This document shows, piece after piece, positions 1 to 8,311 of a DNA stretch of 56,841 nucleotides (positions within the stretch are counted from its first letter, which is position 1; every line of letters begins with the position of its first letter). The notes under the pieces are model-generated. The model was not told where the DNA came from and did not search any database. It was given only the letters and a program-made list of their open reading frames with translations. The stretch is from the NCBI RefSeq assembly GCF_958445495.1, contig NZ_CAUCSQ010000026.1, positions 1 to 56,841 on the forward strand. The letters are read 5' to 3'. Position numbers and translations under genes: made by a program. Source of the stretch: an uncultured Bacteroides sp. (GTDB taxonomy: Bacteria; Bacteroidota; Bacteroidia; Bacteroidales; Bacteroidaceae).

Positions 1-16
1 TCTTGCAAAGCGGGTG

Positions 17-48
17 CAAAAGTAGACAACTTATTCTTATTATCCAAA
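17..48 (-). promoter_or_regulatory. Bacteroides-type promoter reading out of the window to the left
   Basis: Read on the minus strand, TTTG (48-45) is followed after 20 nt by TACTTTTG (24-17). This matches the Bacteroides primary sigma consensus TTTG, 19-21 nt, TAnnTTTG. Transcription would start near position 10 and run leftwards into a gene outside the window. It also marks the left limit of the block starting with the 40-327 ORF. Confidence 0.65.
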
Positions 49-327
49 CAAATATCGACTTTTTTTATTAAGAATAATACATAATAAACAGAAAGCATTG
101 AATGACAGACAAATAAAAAATTCACCATTCTTTATAAAAAACGATAGAAGAAGATACCGGATAAGCAAAACCGGTACAATCCCCCAAACATACCGCTCCC
201 TATTACTACGCGCACGCCTATTATAATAAGTAAGGTTTGCAACAACAGGCAAAATGATTTCATTGCTTACATACAAGCCCATATATGCACCGGTCAGAAA
301 AACAAGTATAAAAGGCTGCACAAACAC
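40..327 (-). CDS. Doubtful small hydrophobic protein (95 codons)
   Basis: I do not recognise this reading frame. It would start at GTG (327) with no ribosome binding site and no TAnnTTTG element in front. The product has three hydrophobic stretches, at about residues 3-28, 48-63 and 70-85, separated by a basic segment rich in Arg and Asn (about 31-46), which would suit a small membrane protein. The upstream DNA is the 22-bp periodic repeat (332-397), an odd leader. Its 3' end runs into the promoter at 17-48. It could be a decayed membrane protein or chance; AT-rich DNA easily gives hydrophobic frames. Codon statistics and homologues would decide. Confidence 0.22.
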   Translation of the reverse strand: MFVQPFILVFLTGAYMGLYVSNEIILPVVANLTYYNRRARSNRERYVWGIVPVLLIRYLLLSFFIKNGEFFICLSFNAFCLLCIILNKKSRYLFG

Positions 328-331
328 AGCG

Positions 332-397
332 CTTTAGCTGGTCCAAAGCATGGCTTTAGCAATCGAAAAGCACAGCTTTAGACTACCTAAAGCGATA
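332..397. repeat. Three degenerate 22-bp direct repeats, CTTTAG-type
   Basis: CTTTAG begins at 332, 354 and 376, an exact 22-nt period. Each unit carries AAAGC or AAAAGC in its second half (units 332-353, 354-375, 376-397), so each can form a short GCTTT/AAAGC stem. The rest of each unit differs. No gene explains the periodicity. Confidence 0.5.
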
Positions 398-529
398 CTC
401 TACAATAAACAGTCTGATTATATCGCCGCACACCCCGATAAAAATGAAATAGCAATCACACGAATTAGGGAAACGGTTAACAGTCAAGGATATTCAGCAA
501 ATTCCCCATTTCTGAATATTCTTGTTTAA
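350..529 (+). CDS. Possible 59-codon ORF, unknown function
   Basis: ATG at 350 opens a frame that ends at TAA 527-529. The translation looks protein-like: a basic start, then a mixed charged segment with HPDKNEIAITRIRETVN at about residues 33-49 and the tail GYSANSPFLNILV. An in-frame stop lies just upstream, so the ORF cannot be longer. There is no Shine-Dalgarno site. The first third is built from the 22-bp repeat units and the last third from the hairpin at 486-523, so the open frame may be incidental. The codons for YSANS coincide with the motif shared with two other intergenic sites in this window. Not a family I recognise. Confidence 0.25.
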   Translation: MALAIEKHSFRLPKAILYNKQSDYIAAHPDKNEIAITRIRETVNSQGYSANSPFLNILV

Positions 530-548
530 AAGTAAAAAAGACCGTTTC
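470..548. repeat. Nested inverted repeat (large hairpin), copy A of the GATATTCAGC motif
   Basis: Inner arms 486-497 and 512-523 (AAGGATATTCAG with CTGAATATTCTT) pair over 12 bp with one G-T, with a 14-nt loop. Outer arms GAAACGGT (470-477) and ACCGTTTC (541-548) pair perfectly over 8 bp. The segment 489-505 is identical, in reverse complement, to 28070-28086 and nearly identical to 33002-33018. Confidence 0.55.
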
Positions 549-845
549 AAAATAGAAATTGAAAATCGGAAAGCATACAGACTGGAACTTAAAAAAAGAA
601 AAATCCCCCTATTCTTGCCTTGTATCCTGACGAATGAAGGCTAAAACAGGAGGAAGAAGATTTCTATGTTATAAATTACAGATGTCCCCTTTTGCTATTT
701 TGAAGTGAAGCCCAAAATCAGACAAAAAACGTTCGGGCCTCATCCTTTTATGAATATCCCTACCGGAAACACCCTTTTCTCTAATCAATTCTCCGGGAAA
801 GGGAAACGCGATTCCCTCCACCTCTACAAGACTATAAAAACGGAC
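530..845. other. Intergenic DNA with no supported gene
   Basis: Between the hairpin and the end of the clostripain-family gene I see no convincing frame. A short open stretch on the plus strand (705-944) overlaps the 3' end of the real minus-strand gene and is rejected. No T-rich hairpin that would terminate the minus-strand gene is obvious. Confidence 0.5.
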
Positions 846-2069
846 TTAATCACCAACCCAATCTATATCAGACCATCCGGCAGCAGAATACCATTCGACA
901 GACTGTCGATAATAAGTTTCCTGTATAGATTGATTGTCTCTTAATATATAAGTAGACAACCCTTGAAATCCCTTCATAGATGCCATCTCTCCAACTCCGT
1001 TCGGATACGTACAATAATTATAATCCGTTGATTTCATCCAAACAACCGTATTCCGGTATATGTTTTCATAATTTTCAAAAGCCTGGGCACGGTCGTCTTC
1101 TTTCATTTTTCGCATTAATCCCATCATGTCATGATAAGACTTATCACGATAAGGATCGTAGCATAATATCCCGGAATTATTGACATCTATATAGTTGTTT
1201 TTCTTTGTTCCTGCCAGCAAGAATTCCCTGGTAGCAGCAGCCAACGCCGGTAACTCACTACTCTTTACTACAGAAATAGACACTCCTCCGGTCCAATTGT
1301 CATTAGACATATTAGCCCCGTTATCATACTTCTCTTCATAAACCGCATAATAGTTTTTTGCAATATTTATTGCCGGATTATCCTGTGAGAACAGCGCGGG
1401 AACCACCTCCTCATAAGGAGCGCCCGGCCCCGGAATCTCCGTAGGAGACCCTATAAAATAGTCCGCACAATCCCGTAATTGATAAACCACTTCAACAGAC
1501 TGCATATAACAAGCATCAAACAATATAAAATCAAAATGGGGAGCGACAGACAATGCCTCATGCAAATCGGGAATATTCATCCTATAGTCTCCGTCACTTG
1601 CATCTTGCCCCCACCAGCGGGTCGAAGGATTCTGGTAAAACCGCCAGCCATCGCCATGAGACCAGAAAACGATACCGTAGCTTTTAGCCGGATAATTGGA
1701 AAAAGCAGTCCTAAAGACATCCTTCATAACATCAACGCTGACAGAATTCTGATTGCCGTAATCCATCACGGTTTCTTGCCTGACCTCTCCTTTTCCGTTC
1801 TTTACCAGCCTAATCAGATGGGCATCCCCATGATAGCCAGCCCAATAAACCAACAAATTATTCTCCGTCCCATCCGTATTTTTCATTCCCCTTATCATTT
1901 CCTCCACATCTTCCGAATCAAAACCAGCCTGTCCAAGACTGTTATCTCCGGCAATATACACCAATACGGTACGGGCGCTGTAAAATTTTTCCGGCTCCTC
2001 TTCATTCTGGCAAGATACAAACCAAAATGCCAGACAAACGAAAACAGAAAGTATTTTAATCTTTTTCAT
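846..2069 (-). CDS. Clostripain-family (C11) cysteine peptidase, lipoprotein
   Basis: A 407-residue exported protein of the C11/clostripain-related group in clan CD. The first 20 residues are a lipoprotein signal ending in FVSC, so Cys20 should be lipidated and the enzyme attached to a membrane, outer-facing or periplasmic. The catalytic pair is visible: His138 in WSHGDGW and Cys187 in FDACYMQ. VLVYIAGDNSL at about 35-45 is the usual first strand. Family members cleave after Arg or Lys and often self-process; the substrate here is unknown. Monocistronic on the minus strand, with CAAAGATA (TATCTTTG on the coding strand, 2109-2102) as a likely -7 element. Full-length and intact. Confidence 0.88.
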   Translation of the reverse strand: MKKIKILSVFVCLAFWFVSCQNEEEPEKFYSARTVLVYIAGDNSLGQAGFDSEDVEEMIRGMKNTDGTENNLLVYWAGYHGDAHLIRLVKNGKGEVRQETVMDYGNQNSVSVDVMKDVFRTAFSNYPAKSYGIVFWSHGDGWRFYQNPSTRWWGQDASDGDYRMNIPDLHEALSVAPHFDFILFDACYMQSVEVVYQLRDCADYFIGSPTEIPGPGAPYEEVVPALFSQDNPAINIAKNYYAVYEEKYDNGANMSNDNWTGGVSISVVKSSELPALAAATREFLLAGTKKNNYIDVNNSGILCYDPYRDKSYHDMMGLMRKMKEDDRAQAFENYENIYRNTVVWMKSTDYNYCTYPNGVGEMASMKGFQGLSTYILRDNQSIQETYYRQSVEWYSAAGWSDIDWVGD

Positions 2070-2116
2070 TAGATTTCAATTTTTATACGGTTATACGGCG
2101 GCAAAGATAAAAAAAA

Positions 2117-2142
2117 TAAGAGATGCAGAATTACATCTCTTA
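2117..2142 (-). terminator. Intrinsic terminator after the 2164-2565 gene
   Basis: TAAGAGATG (2117-2125) pairs with CATCTCTTA (2134-2142), a 9-bp stem with an 8-nt loop. On the minus strand it is followed by a T-rich run (complement of 2110-2116). Confidence 0.75.
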
Positions 2143-2163
2143 CTATATTAACATTTCAGCGGT

Positions 2164-2565
2164 TTATTCTTCCGGTTTCGTAAATCGGAATTTTTCGGAA
2201 TCCACCCGCAACACAGTCATATTTCCGCCTCTCTTATATTTGCTGAGAATCTTTGTCTCTTCCTTTTCCAACTTTTTCCTATTTTCCGAAAAATAAATCA
2301 TACACGTGCTGTTTTGCTGCAACTGATTGTCCTCCAGGTAGTTTTTCAACTGGTAACTATACAATTCGCGATGAGCTAAAAAACCGTCCTTACTGACCTT
2401 TGCGCTATCCAATACCTGTATATCCGTAAAATAGACAACAGTATCCGTAAACGAAGCGGCAATTCCAAAAGCATAAACAGGTTTGGAATGCTCTTTCTTC
2501 AAAGAAAAAGCCGAGCACACGGCAAACACCAGTGCGACTGCAAATACTATTTTTACATATTTCAT
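2164..2565 (-). CDS. Small exported hypothetical protein
   Basis: 133 residues starting with an N-terminal signal sequence (MKYVKIVFAVALVFAVCSAF). The Cys at residue 17 is not in a good lipobox, so a type I signal is more likely. The mature part is about 110 residues, mixed alpha/beta in appearance, with a Lys/Glu-rich segment at about 95-105 and no motif I recognise. A possible -7 element TATCTTTG lies on the coding strand at 2594-2587. Its own terminator follows at 2142-2117, so it is probably transcribed alone. Likely periplasmic; function unknown. Confidence 0.7.
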   Translation of the reverse strand: MKYVKIVFAVALVFAVCSAFSLKKEHSKPVYAFGIAASFTDTVVYFTDIQVLDSAKVSKDGFLAHRELYSYQLKNYLEDNQLQQNSTCMIYFSENRKKLEKEETKILSKYKRGGNMTVLRVDSEKFRFTKPEE

Positions 2566-2656
2566 ATCGTATAATTTTTAATTTCGCAAAGATAACAAAA
2601 AAGAGGAAAAGTCAGCATAGTATTGAAACAGAAATAATAAGCGGCAATCAAATAAA

Positions 2657-2706
2657 AAACCGCACAAGTACATTCCCATACGAGAAAAATGCGACTTATG
2701 CGGTTT
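2657..2706 (-). terminator. Terminator after rpoD
   Basis: Arms 2657-2669 (AAACCGCACAAGT) and 2694-2706 (ACTTATGCGGTTT) pair with one mismatch. On the minus strand the hairpin is followed by TTTATTTG. Confidence 0.65.
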
Positions 2707-2741
2707 AAATTCTTTTCTTTTCAGAAATTGATACTTCTCAC

Positions 2742-3602
2742 TTATCCCAAGTAAGACTTGAGCAATTTGCTACGATTACTTTGTCTTAATCTTCTAATTG
2801 CCTTTTCTTTAATCTGGCGAACGCGCTCACGGGTGAGGCCAAACTTATCGCCGATTTCTTCTAATGTCATTTCCTGCTGTCCGATACCGAAAAACATCTG
2901 AATGATTTCTTTTTCCCTATCGGTTAACGTAGAAAGAGCTCTATCAATTTCCCTCGCAAGAGACTCATTAACCAGAGAGCGGTCCGCCATTGGCGAATCA
3001 TCGTTAACCAACACATCCAACAGGCTGTTATCCTCCCCTTCCACAAAAGGCGCATCCACCGAAATATGACGGCCGGATACCTTCAGCGTATCAGAGATTT
3101 TATCAACCGGAATTTCCAGTTCGTCTGCCAACTCCTCGGGAGACGGACGCCGCTCGTTTTCCTGTTCAAACTTCGAGAAGGCTTTGCTGATCTTATTCAG
3201 CGAACCTACCTGATTCAACGGGAGACGAACAATACGCGACTGCTCTGCCAATGCTTGCAGAATAGACTGGCGAATCCACCATACAGCGTAGCTAATAAAC
3301 TTAAATCCACGTGTTTCATCAAATTTCTCGGCAGCCTTAATCAGTCCTAAATTGCCTTCATTAATCAAGTCAGGCAAACTCAAACCTTGGTTTTGGTACT
3401 GTTTAGCCACAGATACGACGAAACGAAGATTGGCACGTGTCAATTTTTCCAATGCTACACGGTCACCCTTACGAATGCGTTGAGCGAGTTCCACTTCTTC
3501 CTCGACAGTAATCAGGTCTTCACGGCCGATTTCCTGCAAATACTTATCAAGAGAAGCGCTCTCTCTGTTAGTGATACTTTTGGTAATCTTTAGTTGTCTC
3601 AT
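2742..3602 (-). CDS. rpoD: Primary RNA polymerase sigma factor RpoD (sigma-70, short Bacteroidota type)
   Basis: 286 residues, far shorter than proteobacterial RpoD because region 1.1 is absent, as is normal in Bacteroidota. Region 1.2 starts near residue 18 (SLDKYLQEIGREDLIT). Region 2 spans about 52-125, with the core-binding and promoter-melting segment FDETRGFKFISYAVWWIRQ. Region 3 covers about 135-210. Region 4.2 with its helix-turn-helix (LEEIGDKFGLTRERVRQIK) is at about 247-266. It directs housekeeping transcription and should recognise the TTTG/TAnnTTTG promoters seen through this window. A -7-like TAACTTTG lies at 3633-3626 on the coding strand. Monocistronic with its own terminator. 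Confidence 0.97.
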   Translation of the reverse strand: MRQLKITKSITNRESASLDKYLQEIGREDLITVEEEVELAQRIRKGDRVALEKLTRANLRFVVSVAKQYQNQGLSLPDLINEGNLGLIKAAEKFDETRGFKFISYAVWWIRQSILQALAEQSRIVRLPLNQVGSLNKISKAFSKFEQENERRPSPEELADELEIPVDKISDTLKVSGRHISVDAPFVEGEDNSLLDVLVNDDSPMADRSLVNESLAREIDRALSTLTDREKEIIQMFFGIGQQEMTLEEIGDKFGLTRERVRQIKEKAIRRLRQSNRSKLLKSYLG

Positions 3603-3704
3603 TCTTTAAAAACAGATTTGGAGTGCAAAGTTACGACAAATAATTTGTTAGCATATAAAATTAAGTAACTTTTACACTATATTTCTACTAATAAAACGAA
3701 AAGA

Positions 3705-3731
3705 GATGCCGGCAAGTTGACTGTCGGCATC
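3705..3731 (-). terminator. Hairpin after htrA
   Basis: GATGCCG (3705-3711) pairs with CGGCATC (3725-3731) with a 13-nt loop. A modest T-rich tail follows on the minus strand. Confidence 0.5.
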
Positions 3732-3784
3732 CTTTTTCTATTTCATTAGCTTATCCTGCAATCTTATTACCTATATTTCAGACT

Positions 3785-5320
3785 TTATTCCTGAGTCAAA
3801 TCAACGGCAAAGTATCCGCGTTTGCCTGACGGGAACATACCGGTCAAGAACAATACCTGGTTCGGAGATTTAACGGCGGCTTTCATCACCTCTTCCAAAT
3901 CGCTGACCTTGCGCATCGGCTGGTCGTTGGCTCTCAGGATAATAAATCCTTTGCGAACTCCCGCTTCCGCCATCTTGCCGGAAGAAACTCCCGTCACTTG
4001 CAAGCCGTAGCCCAAATTCAACTGTTTTTTCAAATCATCAGGCAACTCCTTGAAGGCAGCTCCCAGAATCTCCATACCGGCATCCTTCACAATCTTCGTA
4101 GTACCCTGCTCATTCTTCAAGGTTACTTCCACCGTCTTTTCCTTCTTATCGCGAATCAGTTTTATCTTCACCTTATCGCCCGGACGATGTTTGGCAATGG
4201 CTTCCTGCAAATCAGCCATATTAGACACCTTCTTGTTGTCCAAACCGACAATCACGTCGTCGACCTTAATATCAGCCCCGGCAGCCGAACCGCCTTCAAC
4301 GATTTCAGAAACCCATACACCTTCTACCACACCCAGTTCCTTAGCTTTATCCGCCAACGTAGTACCGGACTTATCAATCGGTTGATGATCATCCATCAGG
4401 CTGCTGCCGATGGAACCTCCGCGAATACCGAGCAATGCACGCTGTACCGTTCCGTATTGCTTCAAATCCGCAACCACTTTTGTCATGATACTGGTCGGAA
4501 TAGCGAAACCGTATCCGGCATAAGCCCCCGTCGGAGAAGAAAGCACGGAATTGATACCTACCAGTTCACCTCTGGCATTAACCAATGCGCCGCCGCTGTT
4601 TCCCTGATTGATGGCGGCATCCGTCTGGATAAACGATTCGATGCCTCCGTTATATACTCCCAGAGAACGGGCTTTCGCACTTACGATACCGGCAGTGACC
4701 GTAGAATTCAGGTTGAACGGATTCCCCACTGCCAAAACCCATTCCCCTACTTTCAGCGCTTCGGAGTCTCCCACCGGAATAGTCGGGAAATCATCGCCTT
4801 CGATTTTCACCAGCGCAAGGTCCGTACTGGGGTCGGTCCCAATCACACGCCCTTTAAACTCGCGGTTATCATTCAGCTTCACGCTGATTTCATCCGCACC
4901 GTCAATCACATGGTTATTAGTCACGATATATCCGTCCTTCGAGATGATGACTCCCGAACCGAATCCCACACGAGGTTGCGTTTGCACCTGGCGTTGCTGC
5001 CCGCGTCCGTCTCCGAAGAAAAAATCAAAGATGTCCGGCGCTTGCTGTATAGTCCTTGTTTTAGCCTCTTGGGTAGACCTTATATGTACAACGGCATGAA
5101 GCGAATTTTCCGCAGCTTGAGTTAAATCGACAGGTTGAGCGTTTACCGCGTCAAAAGCAGCCAATTTGACATTGGGATTCTGCCTGAACATCTCACTAAA
5201 AGATGCCTCCTTTGCAGGCTCGTTAGATTGCAACAGCTTGTAAGTTGTCAATCCTGCAACTCCTGAGCTAAGAAGAATGATAGCTCCTACTCCCAGAATG
5301 TTCTTTGTTGTCTGTTTCAT
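3785..5320 (-). CDS. htrA: HtrA/DegP-type periplasmic serine protease with two PDZ domains
   Basis: 511 residues. An N-terminal hydrophobic signal/anchor (about 8-28) exports it to the periplasm, where the family degrades or refolds misfolded envelope proteins. The trypsin-like domain holds the full triad: His137 in NNHVIDGA, Asp167 in STDLALV and Ser242 in GNSGGAL. Two PDZ domains follow at about 285-390 and 410-500, both with glycine-rich binding-loop character; the second contains MAEAGVRKGFIIL. The region around 105-118 is a Gly/Gln-rich LA-loop-like insertion. Bacteroidota HtrA proteins are often annotated Do-family or DegQ. Separate transcription unit between rpoD and the epimerase gene; the upstream 219 bp hold imperfect -7-like sites only. 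Confidence 0.95.
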   Translation of the reverse strand: MKQTTKNILGVGAIILLSSGVAGLTTYKLLQSNEPAKEASFSEMFRQNPNVKLAAFDAVNAQPVDLTQAAENSLHAVVHIRSTQEAKTRTIQQAPDIFDFFFGDGRGQQRQVQTQPRVGFGSGVIISKDGYIVTNNHVIDGADEISVKLNDNREFKGRVIGTDPSTDLALVKIEGDDFPTIPVGDSEALKVGEWVLAVGNPFNLNSTVTAGIVSAKARSLGVYNGGIESFIQTDAAINQGNSGGALVNARGELVGINSVLSSPTGAYAGYGFAIPTSIMTKVVADLKQYGTVQRALLGIRGGSIGSSLMDDHQPIDKSGTTLADKAKELGVVEGVWVSEIVEGGSAAGADIKVDDVIVGLDNKKVSNMADLQEAIAKHRPGDKVKIKLIRDKKEKTVEVTLKNEQGTTKIVKDAGMEILGAAFKELPDDLKKQLNLGYGLQVTGVSSGKMAEAGVRKGFIILRANDQPMRKVSDLEEVMKAAVKSPNQVLFLTGMFPSGKRGYFAVDLTQE

Positions 5321-5539
5321 GATTTATAATTCTTTAAAATGTTAATATTCGACATTGTTTTAACTTTTACGACGTTAAAATAATAACAAATATCGTTCAC
5401 TTATTCTACTTGTCACTCTTTTTTGTCCACTTTTAACAGAGAATATTTGGGGCTTAACAGCGGTTAACGACAATAACTGACAAATTTACATTCATTGTAT
5501 GTCATTCGCCGTTAACACTCTGACATTCATTCAGTAAAG

Positions 5540-6691
5540 TCAGATTTTCATGACACCTATACCCGGCAAGTCATTTAAGGTAATCCTTCCCTCCACTACA
5601 TCCACCCCTTTGAAGCGGTCGTTAGAGATAAGCAGGTTGCCGTCCAGGTCGGCGAAATCCACCAAAGGCGAGAATTGGGCGGCGGCGGATACGGCACAGG
5701 AAGTTTCCGTCATGCACCCCACCATCACCCGCATGCCGAGTGCACGCGCCAGCGTCAGCATTTTCCATGCCTCGCGCATTCCCGTGCATTTCATCAATTT
5801 AATATTGATTCCCGTAAAAGCCCCTTTCAGTGCCGCCACGTCTTTCAAGCGTTGTACGGATTCATCGGCAAACACAGGCAACGGGCTTTGTTGCGTTATC
5901 CAGGCGATATCATCCAGATACTCCTTCGGCATAGGCTGCTCTATCATCACAATCCCTTTCTCTTTCAACCAATAAATCATATCGAGCGCATACTCCCTGT
6001 CCGTCCATCCCTGATTCGCATCAACGGCTATCGGGAGTTCCGTAACCGAACGGATAGCCTCAATCATCTCTTTATCATTGTCGCGGCCCAGTTTCACCTT
6101 TAATATATTAAACCTCCCCGCGCACTCTTTTGTTTTCTCCCGCATCACCTCCGGTTTGTCAATGCCAATCGTAAAAGTAGTAGAAGGAGCCTTTTCCTTG
6201 TTCAATCCCCATATTTTATGCCAAGGAGCTCCCAGCAATTTGCCCGCCAAATCATGAAGGGCAATATCCACCGCAGCCTTTGCCGCCGTATCTCCGGGCG
6301 ACAGGCTATCAACGTATGACAAAATGTCCTCCAACTGAAAAGGGTCGCTGAACTGCCCCAGATTCACCTTCCCCAGAAAATTCATCACGGACTCTACCGT
6401 TTCTCCCAGGTAAGGAGGCATAGACGCCTCCCCGTAACCGACCACACCTTCATATTCAATCTCAACCTGCACATCGGGAGTCACGGTACGCGAATAAGTA
6501 GCTACCGTAAACACATGCTTTAACTTCAGCTCATACGGGAAAAAAGTCATTTTCATCTTCCCTCCCAGACCGGACCTGTTTATATGGACAGCGGCACATG
6601 CCGGTTCTCCCGCCAACGCCTGCCGGGCAATCATCCCCGAACCCAGAACCGTCCAAGCCGCCGTTTTTAAAAACTTTCTTCTATTCTGCAT
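5540..6691 (-). CDS. Dipeptide epimerase (L-Ala-D/L-Glu type), enolase superfamily, exported
   Basis: 383 residues. The start NRRKFLKTAAW followed by a hydrophobic stretch looks like a twin-arginine or related signal, suggesting export. The body is an enolase-superfamily barrel of the muconate-lactonizing subgroup: KVKLG (about 198-202) supplies the first catalytic Lys of the KxK motif, VDANQGW, IEQPMP and FADES supply the metal-binding Asp/Glu residues, and INIKLMK supplies the second catalytic Lys. The family interconverts L-Ala-D-Glu and L-Ala-L-Glu from peptidoglycan; specificity is inferred from the neighbour, an NlpC/P60 hydrolase 42 bp upstream on the same strand that would release such dipeptides. 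Symbol ycjG is used for the E. coli relative only. Confidence 0.9.
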   Translation of the reverse strand: MQNRRKFLKTAAWTVLGSGMIARQALAGEPACAAVHINRSGLGGKMKMTFFPYELKLKHVFTVATYSRTVTPDVQVEIEYEGVVGYGEASMPPYLGETVESVMNFLGKVNLGQFSDPFQLEDILSYVDSLSPGDTAAKAAVDIALHDLAGKLLGAPWHKIWGLNKEKAPSTTFTIGIDKPEVMREKTKECAGRFNILKVKLGRDNDKEMIEAIRSVTELPIAVDANQGWTDREYALDMIYWLKEKGIVMIEQPMPKEYLDDIAWITQQSPLPVFADESVQRLKDVAALKGAFTGINIKLMKCTGMREAWKMLTLARALGMRVMVGCMTETSCAVSAAAQFSPLVDFADLDGNLLISNDRFKGVDVVEGRITLNDLPGIGVMKI

Positions 6692-6733
6692 TTTAACAAA
6701 TAATAAACAAAACCGCCGTTCCGATACCGAACG

Positions 6734-7714
6734 TCAGTTATAATAAGGATTATGGTCCGTCGTATTTATCTCTTTCACCTTATTTATATAAGGCAGGAAA
6801 CGGACCGCAAAAAGCAAACGCCCCGTATTGAACTCATCATAATCTTTATCCTCCGGCTCGAAGCTACCCACATGTACATCTCCCAATGCATGGATAAACC
6901 GCTTATCTCCCAAATAAATGCCTACGTGGGAAACGCTTTCCTTGCCGCCGTCAACCGCCTTCCGGCCGAAAAACACCAAATCCCCCCGTCTCACACCGGT
7001 AAAGCCGGCATCTATTTCAATGCGTTCTCCGATACAAGCCTGCTCCGAAGCATCCCTCGGAATGAGAATATCATGCATGAAAAGAACTGTACGGACAAAT
7101 CCGCTGCAATCCACCCCCTTCGAAGAAGTCCCCGCCCACAGATAAGGAATGCCTATCATTGAAAAAGCGGTCTTGACAATACTTTCAACATCCTGTTTCA
7201 ACGAAGCCCTCCATTTGACTTCAGGTTGCGAGATTGATTTGGGAATATAGGCTTGCCTGCCGTCCGGATAAGAGACCTTATAAAAACGTCCCTTGCTTCC
7301 TTCCCATTTCAAACGGTTGCCCGCCACCACATCGGATACGGTCTGCGATTTCTCATCCGGTTTCTCATACGTGAACCCATAATGGGAAGTCACCACAATC
7401 TTCTCCGCCCGGTTCCACTCATGACAGCCTTCTTCCGACATAGGAGTAACCACCAGCCGGTGTGCCCAACCGGTATAACCGTCCGGTGTCCGAATCTCGT
7501 ACCAACCCGTATATCGCAATATCCTGACCGGCATTCCCAGTAATGCCTGCGTACTCATACCGGAAGTGAATTTGCCTTCCTCACGCAAATTACAAACCGA
7601 AACACGCACCACCCCATAGGCGGAATCGGCAGGCATGGCAGGTAGTTCCGACGCATGCAGGCCGACTGCCGCAATGACTGAAAGACAATAGAAAAAAAGA
7701 ATAAATTTCCTCAT
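6734..7714 (-). CDS. NlpC/P60 cell-wall peptidase with SH3-like domains
   Basis: 326 residues with a signal peptide (about 1-21). Two SH3-like domains (about 35-90 and 105-160) precede an NlpC/P60 domain (about 170-310). The catalytic Cys is Cys203 in VDCSGF; His263 in SHVGIYLG and His275 in FIHALG complete the active site. The family cuts the bond between gamma-D-Glu and the diamino acid of stem peptides, giving L-Ala-D-Glu. The dipeptide epimerase follows 42 bp downstream, so the pair very likely forms one operon for recycling murein peptides. A perfect -7 element TACCTTTG lies 23 bp before the start (7744-7737, coding strand). Confidence 0.93.
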   Translation of the reverse strand: MRKFILFFYCLSVIAAVGLHASELPAMPADSAYGVVRVSVCNLREEGKFTSGMSTQALLGMPVRILRYTGWYEIRTPDGYTGWAHRLVVTPMSEEGCHEWNRAEKIVVTSHYGFTYEKPDEKSQTVSDVVAGNRLKWEGSKGRFYKVSYPDGRQAYIPKSISQPEVKWRASLKQDVESIVKTAFSMIGIPYLWAGTSSKGVDCSGFVRTVLFMHDILIPRDASEQACIGERIEIDAGFTGVRRGDLVFFGRKAVDGGKESVSHVGIYLGDKRFIHALGDVHVGSFEPEDKDYDEFNTGRLLFAVRFLPYINKVKEINTTDHNPYYN

Positions 7715-7736
7715 CGAACCAATAATTTTGCGATAG

Positions 7737-7744
7737 CAAAGGTA
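7737..7744 (-). promoter_or_regulatory. -7 element of the NlpC/P60-epimerase operon
   Basis: TACCTTTG on the minus strand matches TAnnTTTG. No clear TTTG lies 19-21 nt further upstream. The element is divergent from the rnpB promoter, about 30 bp away. Confidence 0.55.
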
Positions 7745-7771
7745 GAAATTATTTCTATTTGTAACACATTC

Positions 7772-7804
7772 TTTGGCTAAAACAAAATAAATGACTTACC
7801 TTTG
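7772..7804 (+). promoter_or_regulatory. rnpB promoter
   Basis: TTTG (7772-7775) and TACCTTTG (7797-7804) are separated by 21 nt, a full Bacteroides consensus. Transcription would start near 7811, the predicted 5' end of RNase P RNA. Confidence 0.8.
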
Positions 7805-7810
7805 CACAAT

Positions 7811-8197
7811 GAAGCAGTCGGCCGGTCTGTCGCGTGCATGTTTCATGCAGGAGGAAAGTCCGGGCAACACAGAGCATCCTACTTCCTAACAGAAAGCTGT
7901 CCGTGAGGGTAGAGTAACGTAGAAGAAAACAACCGCCGCTTCTTTCGGGGAGAGGCAAGGGTGAGAAGGTGGAGTAAGAGCCCACCAGCCGCATGGCGAC
8001 ATGCGGGCTGTACGTCTTAGGAGTTGTAAGGTCATGTAAACCGGCGTTATGAGAGTTGCTCGCTCCATGTCGGAGGGTAGACCGCTAAAGTGTCGTGGTG
8101 ACACGCCACTCAGATAAATGACAGGCACCTGATATAATTAAAGATTAATAATCGGAAATTATATGGGTACAGAACTCGGCTTATAGGCTGACTGCTT
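7811..8197 (+). ncRNA. rnpB: RNase P RNA (type A, Bacteroides)
   Basis: Catalytic RNA that trims the 5' leader of pre-tRNAs. Conserved region I is visible as GAGGAAAGTCCGGGC (about 7851-7865), and the 3' part holds the usual GGCTTATAGGCTGACTGC. The ends pair as helix P1: AAGCAGTCGGCC (7812-7823) with GGCTGACTGCTT (7186+1000, i.e. 8186-8197), with one G-U pair. A T-rich run follows directly and would serve as terminator. The length, about 387 nt, fits the family. Open frames on the opposite strand here (7755-8128) are incidental. Confidence 0.95.
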
Positions 8198-8311
8198 TTT
8201 CTTTTAATTATCCATTTAATTACAAATGACTAATGGATGAGGATCGACTGTTCAAGCAAGTCTGTTGTAATCAGTAATTAGTTGCTTGCAATTAGTAATT
8301 AGCGAAGAACT

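Noticed and set aside
705..944. 79-codon plus-strand frame
   Set aside because: It overlaps the 3' end of the clostripain-family gene and its composition is not protein-like.
3998..5125. Long plus-strand open frame (375 codons) opposite htrA
   Set aside because: It is antisense to a clearly conserved protease gene; its His/Arg-rich translation is the usual shadow of a GC-balanced real gene.
7755..8128. Two minus-strand frames of about 80 codons
   Set aside because: They lie within RNase P RNA, whose conserved regions explain the sequence.
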